Shown here: positions 27,940 through 36,427 of the stretch, piece by piece | Layout: each line of letters opens with the position of its first letter | Numbering within the stretch: the stretch's first letter is position 1 | Assembly: GCA_951812625.1 (NCBI GenBank) | Contig: CATOSP010000001.1 | Span: 1 to 64,000, forward strand | Reading direction: 5' to 3' | DNA length: 64,000 nt | From: an uncultured Dehalococcoidia bacterium | Lineage (GTDB): Bacteria > Chloroflexota > Dehalococcoidia > Lucifugimonadales > UBA3495 | Position numbers and translations under genes: made by a program | The notes under the pieces: generated by a model | Seen by the model: only the letters and a program-made list of their open reading frames with translations | Databases searched by the model: none | Told to the model about the DNA's origin: nothing

Positions 27940-29175
27940 TCAGTCGAACGCGCCTGCGATGGCGCAGTCGGCCAGTTCGTCGTCGGACATGCCCAGCACT
28001 TCCCGCAGCACGTAGGTCAGGTCCGATCCGAAGTCGGGCGCGCCCCTGGTGACATTGCCCGGAGTGCGGGACAGCCTGTAGGGAGCGCTCTCGATGGTCC
28101 GATACTCTCCCTGGTGGTCCATGACACGACGGAAGAAGCCCCGTTCCTGCAATTGGGGATCGCGGGACAGGTCGGCCCCAGTCTGCACCACCCCGGCAGC
28201 GACGCCCACGGCTTGAAGGAGGCCCATCACGTCTTCGGCGGTGTGCTGCATAGTCCAGGACTCCACGAAGGAGTCCAGCGTGTCGGCGTTGCGGCAACGG
28301 TCTTCCCCCGTGACGAAACGTTGGTCTTCAGTCCATTGGGGGTTGCCGATGGCGTCCACGAAAGCCCGCCATTCATCGTCGGAGAAGACGGAGATAGCCA
28401 CCCACCGGTCTTCCCCGGAACAGCGGTACGCGCCGTGGGGGGCGCCGCCACCGTGGGGCAAACGATTGCCTGAACGAGTCATGGCTGCGGCAGGGCCGTT
28501 GGCGCTCATGTCGAGCACAAGGGTTTCCAGGAGTGCCGACAGGGACTCGAACTGGGAGACATCGAGCCACTGCCCGCGTCCAGTCCTTGCCCGGTGAATC
28601 AGGGCCAGCAGCACCGCCTGCGCCCCGGCCATCCCGCCCACGGCGTCGCTGTAGGCGCTGGCCGGGCCGCTGGGGTCGGTATCCGGGAACCCGGTCAACT
28701 GGGTGAACCCCGACCATGCCTGAAGGGTCTGGCCGTAGCTGACCCGGTCTTTCCACGGTCCAATGCGGCCGAACCCGGACATGCTGAGCATGATTATGCC
28801 GGGATTTATGGCCCTGATGGAGTCGTAGTCGAGGCCCCATGAGGGCATCACACGACCGCTGAAGTTTTCCGCCACCACGTCGGACACCGCCACCAGCCGC
28901 CGGGCGATGTCGACGGCCTGGGGGGTCTTCATGTTCAGGGAGATGGACAGCTTGCCCGCGTTCCAATTGTGGCGCTGGCCCAACCCCCTGGCCGTGGCGG
29001 ACGCCGGGCCGCCGACGACCGACAGGGCATTGTTGGACTCGACCTTGATTACTTCCGCACCCTGGTCGGAGAGAATCCGCGTGGCAGATGGACCGGCATG
29101 AATCCAGGTGAAGTCCAGCACGCGGATGCCTTTGAGGGCGAGGGCGGTCTGATGTGAATCAGCGTTCAAGACCAT
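27940..29175 (-). CDS. CaiB/BaiF family CoA-transferase
   Basis: 411 residues, full length. LKGIRVLDFTWIHAGPSATR and DQGAEVIKVESNNALSVVGG form the N-terminal CoA-binding fold. ASAYSDAVGGMAGAQAVLLA carries the Asp expected to form the glutamyl/aspartyl-CoA intermediate, followed by GRGQWLDVSQFESLSALLET. The C-terminal part has YRCSGEDRWVAISVFSDDEW. It is six bases downstream of a second CoA-transferase and surely co-transcribed; the pair may form a heteromer or handle successive steps. The acyl substrates are not predictable. Confidence 0.9.
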   Translation of the reverse strand: MVLNADSHQTALALKGIRVLDFTWIHAGPSATRILSDQGAEVIKVESNNALSVVGGPASATARGLGQRHNWNAGKLSISLNMKTPQAVDIARRLVAVSDVVAENFSGRVMPSWGLDYDSIRAINPGIIMLSMSGFGRIGPWKDRVSYGQTLQAWSGFTQLTGFPDTDPSGPASAYSDAVGGMAGAQAVLLALIHRARTGRGQWLDVSQFESLSALLETLVLDMSANGPAAAMTRSGNRLPHGGGAPHGAYRCSGEDRWVAISVFSDDEWRAFVDAIGNPQWTEDQRFVTGEDRCRNADTLDSFVESWTMQHTAEDVMGLLQAVGVAAGVVQTGADLSRDPQLQERGFFRRVMDHQGEYRTIESAPYRLSRTPGNVTRGAPDFGSDLTYVLREVLGMSDDELADCAIAGAFD

Positions 29176-29181
29176 CCAACC

Positions 29182-30411
29182 TCACGCAGAGAGGCGTTCC
29201 ATTTCCTGGGGAGAAAGGCCGAGAATGCCGCAAAGGACCTCGGCGTTGTGCTCTCCGGGAGCGGGGGCCGTCCGGCGCAACTGCCAGGGAGACTCGGTCA
29301 GACGGTAAGGAGCGCCGGGGTATACCAACGACGGACCACCGTCGGGCGGCTCGACTCTGGAGAAAAAGCCCCTGGCCCATAGCTGCTCGTTTTCGAGGAT
29401 TTCTTCAGGTGTGGCGGCGGGCCCCCACGGGTGATGGTTGGACTGACCAAACTCGGTTATCTCCTCCCTGGTGTGGAGCAGCGCCCACCGCTGGATAAGG
29501 CCCTCGATGTGGTCTGAATTCTCACCACGCAGGATGAAGCGGTCGTTGTATTTTTCGTCCCTGAGGTCACCGGCCATGCCGTCCCGATCCATCCAGGCCC
29601 GCAGGTCGTCCCACGCCTGCTGGGTGTTGGTGGTGATGCTGGCGTAGCCGTCTTTGCATTTCCAAGTGGCGATGAACTGGCCGCCGTGGCGGAAGCCGCA
29701 GCGCACCGCAGGCTCCCCGGTGTAGTTGTAGGTGGTGTTGACGTGCTCGGTGGTGGCGGCCACCGCCTCCTGCATCGAAACGTCGATGTACTGCCCTTCC
29801 CCGGTCATCATGCGATGGTACAGGGCAAGCAGTATGGCAATGTATGCGCGGTTCGAGGCGGTATGGTAAGCCTGCGACCCCCACAGCCGGGTAGGCGGCG
29901 TATCGGGCCATCCGGTGACGTACATGTACCCACCCATGGCAAATCCCACCAGGTCCGATGCCTTGAAGTCGCGGTAGGGGCCAGTCTGCCCGAAAGGCGT
30001 GATGGATGAGTACACCAGTCCGGGTGATTCCGCCGCCAGACTCTCATACCCCAACCCCAGGGAGTCCATGTGCCCGGGCGGACAAGTCTCCAATAGCACG
30101 GCGCAGGCCAGGGCTAGCCTGCGCAACAGGGACACACCCTCCGGGGAGCCTGTATCCAGGGTCACGCTGCGCTTGTTGGTGTTGAAGTGGAGCCAATACA
30201 AGCTGCGACCGGGGCCGGGCTGACCGCCGACGAAGGGGCCAATGTCGCGCGTGGGGTCACCACCCGGAGGCTCAACCTTGATCACGTCTGCGCCCATGTC
30301 GGCCATCAGCTTGCCGCAGTAGACGCCCATTGGGCCGGACAGGTCCAAGACCCGGTAACCGCTGAGTGGCTGAGGCTGACTGGAATTCGACTGTTCGGCA
30401 GGGTCGGTCAT
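29182..30411 (-). CDS. CaiB/BaiF family CoA-transferase
   Basis: 409 residues. LSGYRVLDLSGPMGVYCGKL, MADMGADVIKVEPPGGDPTR and GQYIDVSMQEAVAATTEHVN identify the family. The candidate catalytic Asp position is less clear here (LWGSQAYHTASNRAYIAILL lies where the Asp-containing helix normally is), so this copy may be the non-catalytic partner of the neighbouring one. The ORF track begins at 30630, but the segment before Met 30411 is low-complexity without homology. First gene of the pair. Confidence 0.87.
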   Translation of the reverse strand: MTDPAEQSNSSQPQPLSGYRVLDLSGPMGVYCGKLMADMGADVIKVEPPGGDPTRDIGPFVGGQPGPGRSLYWLHFNTNKRSVTLDTGSPEGVSLLRRLALACAVLLETCPPGHMDSLGLGYESLAAESPGLVYSSITPFGQTGPYRDFKASDLVGFAMGGYMYVTGWPDTPPTRLWGSQAYHTASNRAYIAILLALYHRMMTGEGQYIDVSMQEAVAATTEHVNTTYNYTGEPAVRCGFRHGGQFIATWKCKDGYASITTNTQQAWDDLRAWMDRDGMAGDLRDEKYNDRFILRGENSDHIEGLIQRWALLHTREEITEFGQSNHHPWGPAATPEEILENEQLWARGFFSRVEPPDGGPSLVYPGAPYRLTESPWQLRRTAPAPGEHNAEVLCGILGLSPQEMERLSA

Positions 30412-30577
30412 TTGAGGAGCATTGTAGCATCGCCGGGGATGGTGGAGTGTGCCGGGGTTATGAGGGTTGGGAGCGGGAATCGGTTGGCCGGGTCCATCTC
30501 GAGCCCAAATTACTTCAAGGTATGCTAACTGACTCGCTATGTACGACTGTAATGCCTTGAAAGGTACCTCAAGCTGT

Positions 30578-31111
30578 TTACGCTTGCGGCGGTTTGAGTA
30601 GTGCCTTCCTTGGTTCTTCCAGCTTGTCACTTATCAACTGTACGAGCGACCTTAGCAACGATGCTCGATAAACCACATATCTTCGGCCTTTGTTTCCCTC
30701 GTCGTCTCTCGTATCGTCGTATTCCATCGAGTATCTGTTGCTATAGAACGGCTCAGGACAAACCTCGAGAACCTTTCTGGTCAACTCAAGGCGATCGAGG
30801 GAATTTCGCGTCTCTTCCGTTAGTCCATCAGAAATGATGAGCAAGTCGGGCTTATGAGGGACAGATTTTTCGGGGTTGTCCAATGCCAACAAAGACTTCA
30901 TTGCGATCTCCAAGGCATAGCTGCTCATGACTGCTTGGACGTTTGTTAGTGTGGCCTCTTCATCTTTACCCCGTGTTTCTAGCGCCTCGATGCTGTCCTG
31001 GAGGCTCTCCAGCAAGTCACAGTAAATCTTTACCTCGTCTGCGGCGCATGGAGAACCCCAATGTTCGTTCCCAAACATGAACCTTTCAAAGGAAAATTCA
31101 ATGAACGACAT
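30578..31111 (-). CDS. HEPN-like hypothetical protein
   Basis: 177 residues. VMSSYALEIAMKSLLALDNP followed by a His-Lys-Pro-Asp-Leu segment and LTEETRNSLDRLELTRKVLE resembles the HEPN helical fold, in which an ExxxK(x)LL helix precedes a KxxDLL-like turn. The typical RNase motif R(x4-6)H is not visible, so it may be a non-nuclease HEPN or an unrelated helical protein. Its codon and base usage are less GC-rich than those of its neighbours, hinting at acquisition. It has no obvious toxin or antitoxin partner. Confidence 0.6.
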   Translation of the reverse strand: MSFIEFSFERFMFGNEHWGSPCAADEVKIYCDLLESLQDSIEALETRGKDEEATLTNVQAVMSSYALEIAMKSLLALDNPEKSVPHKPDLLIISDGLTEETRNSLDRLELTRKVLEVCPEPFYSNRYSMEYDDTRDDEGNKGRRYVVYRASLLRSLVQLISDKLEEPRKALLKPPQA

Positions 31112-31346
31112 CTAGCAATCCTTGTGACATATTCAGGCAAGTGCATGGGCTCGAACCAGAGTCTTCACCCCGTCAATCGCTGTTCGGAGGGATGAGCGGC
31201 GCGATTTGCGCTTGGTGGGGGGTTGGCGGACCAGTTGGGCTATTGTCGGACGGAACGATCGGGGGCTGCTGCTTTGCCCCAAACAAACATGATCCACCCC
31301 ACCAACATCCAGCACCCACCGGGGCGGACACGAGCGCCTGCGTCGG

Positions 31347-31841
31347 TCAGTCCGTGTTCTCGGTGTTTCCTGGTCCTGGCCGAGTGGTCCTGAATGACTG
31401 CATGATGGACGGTTCCAGGTTCCGCGCCGGGGGGCGGCGCAGCAGCCTTGCGCCTATGTGCCATACCAGGAGCGCGCCGTTGCTGGCGATTACCGTGCCG
31501 TTGAGAATGGCCTGGGTAGTGGGATGACGCCAGACCCGAGTTCCTTCAACTGACTCTCCGTATACGTAACCGCCCCATGCGCCCCCGATGGCGAAGGCGA
31601 TTGCCAGGACGAGGACAGCGAGGGTGAGAAGCTTGTTCCGGTCCGAGTCGCCGTCGAGGTCAAGCCACCAGCCCAGAAAGCTGCCAACTCCGCCGCCTAT
31701 CCCGGCGGGCAGGACCAGAAACAGCATACGGGGAAAACCTGCGGGTACGGAGAAGGCAGTATACCAGCCTACGAAATAGCCTCCGATCGCCAGCACCGTC
31801 CCCAGAACTATACCCAACAGCAGCCGGAGGACGATCTTCAC
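31347..31841 (-). CDS. hypothetical membrane protein
   Basis: 164 residues with about four hydrophobic segments: LRLLLGIVLGTVLAIGGYFV, MLFLVLPAGIGGGVGSFLG, LLTLAVLVLAIAFAIGGAWG and AILNGTVIASNGALLVWHIG. It is followed by a basic cytoplasmic tail. It lies 16 bases downstream of the oligopeptide permease gene and probably belongs to the same transcript. No family recognised. Confidence 0.6.
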   Translation of the reverse strand: MKIVLRLLLGIVLGTVLAIGGYFVGWYTAFSVPAGFPRMLFLVLPAGIGGGVGSFLGWWLDLDGDSDRNKLLTLAVLVLAIAFAIGGAWGGYVYGESVEGTRVWRHPTTQAILNGTVIASNGALLVWHIGARLLRRPPARNLEPSIMQSFRTTRPGPGNTENTD

Positions 31842-31857
31842 AGTGCAGGAGGTCTCC

Positions 31858-32754
31858 CTATCGAGTGTTGCGCAACCGGGGGTCGAGGACGTCGCGCAGC
31901 GCGTCGCCGGCGAAGTTGAAGGCCAGCACCAGCAAAAAGATCGCAGCGCCTGGGGTGAAAGTCAGCCAGGGCGCGCGCTCGACAGTCTCGAAGGCGTGGC
32001 GCAGCATCCCGCCCCAAGTGGGCGTCGGCGGTTTAACACCCACTCCCAGGAAGCTAAGGGACGCCTCGGCAATTATAGCAGCGCCCAGACTCAATGTGGC
32101 CGCGACTATGATGGGGGCGAAGGAGTTGGGCAGGATGTGAAGCAATATCATGCGCGAGTTGGGCGCGCCGATGGAGCGGGCGGCCATCACGTAGTCGCGC
32201 TCCTTGATTGACAACACCTGGGCGCGGATGAGACGGGCCTTGGCCGGGGTCGCGGTGATGGCAATGGCCAGTATCACGTTGAGGACTGCGCCGCCGGTGA
32301 CGGCCACCAGGCCCAGGGCCAGCAACAACCCTGGGATGGACGCCAAGCCATCTACGAACCGCATCAGCACCTCGTCCCACCAGCGTCCGAAATAGCCCGC
32401 AACCGTGCCTATGGCCACACCCGCGACCACGGAGAGGGCGACGCTGGCTACCCCAATAATCAGGGAAATGCGCGCCCCATAAATCAGGCGGCTCAACTGG
32501 TCCCGGCCCAAACGGTCGGACCCTATCCAAAACTTGCCGGTGGGAGCGGACAGGTTGTTCATGGGGTCCATTTTTTCAGGGTCATGGCGGGTCAGCAGCG
32601 GTGAGAAGACTGCCGCGATCACCGTTATAGCGATGATGGTCAGGGCGAATTTGGCCAAGCGGATCCGCAGCATCTCCCGCAGTACGACCACAGGACCCCA
32701 CTCCCTGGCCGCTTCCCGCAAGCCGCCGGTCTGGCGTAGGGTTATGTCCTCCAC
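31858..32754 (-). CDS. DppC/OppC-type ABC transporter permease
   Basis: 298 residues, N-terminal segment then five or six helices. TGKFWIGSDRLGRDQLSRLI is the signature opening of DppC; IRAQVLSIKERDYVMAARSI and NSRMILLHILPNSFAPIIVA are the EAA loop that contacts the ATPase. With the preceding permease it forms the channel of an oligopeptide, nickel or glycoside importer. The two ATPase genes normally found after it are missing, so ATPases must be shared from elsewhere. Confidence 0.92.
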   Translation of the reverse strand: MEDITLRQTGGLREAAREWGPVVVLREMLRIRLAKFALTIIAITVIAAVFSPLLTRHDPEKMDPMNNLSAPTGKFWIGSDRLGRDQLSRLIYGARISLIIGVASVALSVVAGVAIGTVAGYFGRWWDEVLMRFVDGLASIPGLLLALGLVAVTGGAVLNVILAIAITATPAKARLIRAQVLSIKERDYVMAARSIGAPNSRMILLHILPNSFAPIIVAATLSLGAAIIAEASLSFLGVGVKPPTPTWGGMLRHAFETVERAPWLTFTPGAAIFLLVLAFNFAGDALRDVLDPRLRNTR

Positions 32755-32838
32755 TTACATCCTCCTGCGGTCTGGGGCGCGCTTACATGCCCCATCACTC
32801 CCGGATTTGCCGGGAATGACGTTTTGGGACTGAGATTG

Positions 32839-33801
32839 TTATTCGTAACGTATCCTGGGGTCCAGGTAGGCATAAAGTATATCCGCCATGAAGTTGGCCA
32901 AGACTACACCCAGGACGATGACCAGCATTCCCATCTGAAAGACCTGGTAGTCCTGCTCTATGATCGCATCAAGGATGAACTTCCCCACTCCAGGCAGAGC
33001 AAAGACCGACTCGGTGATAAGCGTACCGCCGATCAAGCCGCCCAACTGCAAACTGGTGACGGTCACCACGGGAAGCAGCGCGTTCTTGAGCGCGTGGACA
33101 CCGATAACGCTCCGCTCCTGGAGACCCTTGGAACGGGCCGTTCGGATGTAGTCCTCTTCCAGCACCTCCAGCATGGCGGAGCGGGTCTGGCGCATGAGGG
33201 TGGCCGACAGCGCCGTGCCCAAGGTGATCACGGGCATAACCATACGCAGGAACCATCCCCAGGGGTCGTCCACGATACTGACATAGCCGAAGATTGGGAG
33301 CCAATCCAGCCAGACGCCTAACACGACGATGAGCACCAGTCCAAGCCAGAAGTTGGGCAGAGCTACCCCCATCATGGCGAATGTAGTCGCCGCAATGTCC
33401 GGGGTCGTGTTGCGTTTGAGAGCGGAAACGATACCCAGGGACACGCCCATCAGGATGCCGAAAATCCAGGAAAGAAACGCCAGCTGCGCGGTGAATGCCA
33501 GTCGAGGCAGGATTTGGGGCAGGACGGCCTGGCGGCTGAACAGCGAGGACCCCCAGTCACCCTGGAATACTCCCAATACCCACAGCCCGTATTGGACGAT
33601 AATGGGCTTGTCCAGGTCGTACTCTGCCAAGAGCCGGGCGTACAGTTCCGGGTCAATCTCGGTGCCCTCGGACTCTTCGGTAGCCGCCAGGGTATATACC
33701 GGGTCGCCGGGCAGAATGCGAATCATCGCAAACACAATCATGCTCACGATGATCAGCGTGGGGATCAAATTCAGGGTACGCCGGATCAGGTATGTTTTCA
33801 T
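32839..33801 (-). CDS. DppB/OppB-type ABC transporter permease
   Basis: 320 residues, six helices. MKTYLIRRTLNLIPTLIIVS, MIVFAMIRILPGDPVYTLAA and the EAA loop SAMLEVLEEDYIRTARSKGL followed by HALKNALLPVVTV identify the family. It lies between the binding protein and the second permease in the standard order. Confidence 0.92.
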   Translation of the reverse strand: MKTYLIRRTLNLIPTLIIVSMIVFAMIRILPGDPVYTLAATEESEGTEIDPELYARLLAEYDLDKPIIVQYGLWVLGVFQGDWGSSLFSRQAVLPQILPRLAFTAQLAFLSWIFGILMGVSLGIVSALKRNTTPDIAATTFAMMGVALPNFWLGLVLIVVLGVWLDWLPIFGYVSIVDDPWGWFLRMVMPVITLGTALSATLMRQTRSAMLEVLEEDYIRTARSKGLQERSVIGVHALKNALLPVVTVTSLQLGGLIGGTLITESVFALPGVGKFILDAIIEQDYQVFQMGMLVIVLGVVLANFMADILYAYLDPRIRYE

Positions 33802-33938
33802 ATCTGGATCCTCTGGACTTGTGCGGCACTGGTAATCCGTCTACCGGATGGTAATGCCGCCGTCCCTTTCTCTCACGGGCGGACAGGGGACGGCGGCGGT
33901 TATCGAACCAAGTCTATCTGCACTCCTAGGATGTCTAC

Positions 33939-35810
33939 CTAATTCTGCTTCACCCAGAAGTCCTGGCTGTGCCAGAAGCCGTGGGCCCAGAAGGGGTTCT
34001 CATCACAGCCTCCAGTGGTGGGAGTGTGGCAGCCCATGTAGTTGACCCTATGCATGGACGGATTGTAAATCCAGGCGTTCTCCAGGGCGATTCTCTGGGC
34101 GTTCTTGTAGGCTTCCGCCTGCTCATCCGGATCGGTGGTCGCCTGAGCCTTCAGGAACTCGGCGTCCAGAGCGTCCTGGATGGCCTGGTTTTCGGGCCCG
34201 TGGCCATGTCCCTTGTCCTTGCACGTGTTAGCGGCGTAGTTGTTGGTGTGCCAGGATGCCAGCGCCTCCAGCGATGTGCCGAGAGGGTTCATAGTGGAGC
34301 CGGTCTGGGTAACGTGGGTCTGACATTCCAGCATCACCCGGCCCCGGTCGGCGGCGGCGGGCACGATGTCGAACTCGAACTTCAGCCCTATTTCCGCCCA
34401 GGCCGCTTGCAGGAACTCGCAATACTGCTGCCTGTCCGGCCTTCTCTCGCAGACGCCCTTTATCGTGAGGGGCACGGCGAGGCCCTTCTCTGCGGCGTAT
34501 TCTTCCACCAGCGCCCTGGCCGCCGGGGGATCGTATTTCATCTCTCCTTCCCACAGGTCGGTGAGGTCTACACCGAACGGAGAGGATGCGGGGTCGTAGG
34601 CGTAGGCGTTGTGGTTATTCATGGTGTTGAGATAGATGGAGTTGTTGACGGCCTTGCGATCAACCGCCTTGATCTGGGCTTTCCTGATGCGGATATCGTC
34701 ATAGGGAGGCAACCCTGTGGACCAGTACCAACCGTCCCAGCCTACTCCCGGCCTTGACCATACCCGAATGTCGGGGTCGTCCTTGGCCGCCGGGACCATC
34801 TCGGCCTGGAGCCAAGCCACGTTCAACTCGCCAGTCTGAAGGGCTGCCAGGCGGGTCCGGGTCTCGGTGATAACCCTCATCTCCGCAGCGTCCGCATAGG
34901 GCCGCCCTTCTTTCCAATAGTCCTCGTGCTTGCTCAAGTCAATCCCGACACCGGGCGTCCAGCTATCGACAACGAACGGGCCGGTGGCTGCGGGCAGGCT
35001 CACATGCTCGTCGGGGCCTACATCGTTCCAGTATTTCTCGGAGTGAATGTAATCGGTATAGGTGAAGAGATGTTTGGCGATGATGAGGCCGTCGAACTTG
35101 TGCAGATGCAAGTCCATAGTGTAATCGTCCACGGCCTCGGCGTTCTTCACGCCGGCCCAATACTTCTGGCCGCCCTCACCGGAGTCCGGGTCCCGCACAC
35201 GGTTCAGGCTGAAGGCTACGTCGCTGGCCTTCAACTCGCCCGCGCCGCGATGGAACTGGACGCCTTCGCGGATGTGGAAACGGACACGAAGCCCATCATC
35301 CAGTATCTCGAAGGCGTAGGCAAGGGACTCTTTGGGGTCGTACACTGCCTCCCGGTCCAGAGTTATCATGTACTCGTTGGAGAGGTGCAGGTATATCCGG
35401 TCGAAGCTGCCGCTGCCCCTGATGCCGTCCATGTTCGCGGCCTTGCGGAAGTAGCCAATTCTCATGGTGCCGCCGTACTGGGCTTCGGAGCGTTGGGCTC
35501 GGGGCGGGATCACCGGGGGCCTGCCGGACATAGCCTCGGGGGCCGCAGTTGGCTGGGCCTGCGGAACCACGGTAAACGGGACTTTCAGTTCTTCGGCCGT
35601 TTGAGTCGCTTCGGGTGCCTGTGTCGGGGCGGCCATAGCGGCCGTAGTTGCGGGAGCCACTTCCATTGCCTTGGTCGGCGCGGCCTCCTGCATGGCGGCC
35701 GTTGTTGGGGCTGCGCCGGGTTGCGCCGGCGCCTCTGCACCCGACCCACACGCTACTACAAACAGGAGTCCGATTATTGACGGGAGCAGTAACCATCTCA
35801 ATCGCGTCAC
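33939..35810 (-). CDS. family 5 ABC transporter substrate-binding lipoprotein
   Basis: 623 residues. The GTG start at 35810 follows GGAGGT. A lipobox (GLLFVVACGSG) is followed by a roughly 75-residue Ala/Pro/Thr/Met-rich linker and the SBP family 5 fold: YGGTMRIGYFRKAANMDGIR, KESLAYAFEILDDGLRVRFH, HIREGVQFHRGAGELKASDV. The C-terminal domain includes GQVEP-free sequence typical of peptide-binding proteins, ending in YKNAQRIALENAWIYNPSMH. Several such proteins bind peptides, opines or sugars rather than only dipeptides. First gene of the operon. Confidence 0.92.
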   Translation of the reverse strand: MTRLRWLLLPSIIGLLFVVACGSGAEAPAQPGAAPTTAAMQEAAPTKAMEVAPATTAAMAAPTQAPEATQTAEELKVPFTVVPQAQPTAAPEAMSGRPPVIPPRAQRSEAQYGGTMRIGYFRKAANMDGIRGSGSFDRIYLHLSNEYMITLDREAVYDPKESLAYAFEILDDGLRVRFHIREGVQFHRGAGELKASDVAFSLNRVRDPDSGEGGQKYWAGVKNAEAVDDYTMDLHLHKFDGLIIAKHLFTYTDYIHSEKYWNDVGPDEHVSLPAATGPFVVDSWTPGVGIDLSKHEDYWKEGRPYADAAEMRVITETRTRLAALQTGELNVAWLQAEMVPAAKDDPDIRVWSRPGVGWDGWYWSTGLPPYDDIRIRKAQIKAVDRKAVNNSIYLNTMNNHNAYAYDPASSPFGVDLTDLWEGEMKYDPPAARALVEEYAAEKGLAVPLTIKGVCERRPDRQQYCEFLQAAWAEIGLKFEFDIVPAAADRGRVMLECQTHVTQTGSTMNPLGTSLEALASWHTNNYAANTCKDKGHGHGPENQAIQDALDAEFLKAQATTDPDEQAEAYKNAQRIALENAWIYNPSMHRVNYMGCHTPTTGGCDENPFWAHGFWHSQDFWVKQN

Positions 35811-36427
35811 GGCATACCTCCGAACATATAGTTATCGATTTCGTCTAGCTGCCAACGATATATGAGAATCAACTTGCTAAGCTATATTCCCATATATCTC
35901 ACGTTTATTGAGCGTTTATCACGTCCTTCTAGTTGATGACAGACATTATCTCAATCATTAGCGGCGAATATGGCATAGTTGAGACTACGCTGTCAATCCC
36001 TCTTGATTAGGCCGCCAGGACCACTGCAAAGTTTACCCGGAAAGTCTTCGAGAGCACGCAAATGAAGAGAAGGAAGTGTGTGGACATGGAGTAAGCTGGC
36101 GTTCTGTTCAAGGGCCTGGATCAAGCACCGCTTCCGGGTAGACCGGGGAAGTGAGGAATCCCCTTCAAGCGATTCGGTGGTTGACATTGCTGCGTCTGGT
36201 CTGCAGGCATACGACTTCGCTCGGGATACCAACTACTTCACGGGCGACTGCCGGCGCGCTGTGGAGGTCTTCCGCCAACACATTCCCGCGTGCCCAAGGT
36301 CCAAGATCCATTCCAAGACCCTCAGCTAACCACCGGGGAATGGTGGTCCTTCCCCTCATTGGACAAGAGCTGGAAGGGGCCGAATTCCCTTCCTCACTCC
36401 CTTCGACGGCGTTGATATAATGTATTC
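35811..36427 (+). other. 617-base divergent intergenic region
   Basis: The half next to the binding-protein gene is AT-rich. On the minus strand TTGACA (about 35990-35995) is followed about 18 bases later by CATATT, a plausible promoter for the oligopeptide operon. The other half (36000-36420) has only short motif-free frames. Confidence 0.5.

Noticed and set aside
31130-31210. tRNA-like segment (GGTTCGAGCCC on the minus strand)
   Set aside because: Only a T-arm-like piece is present; no acceptor or anticodon stems can be built.
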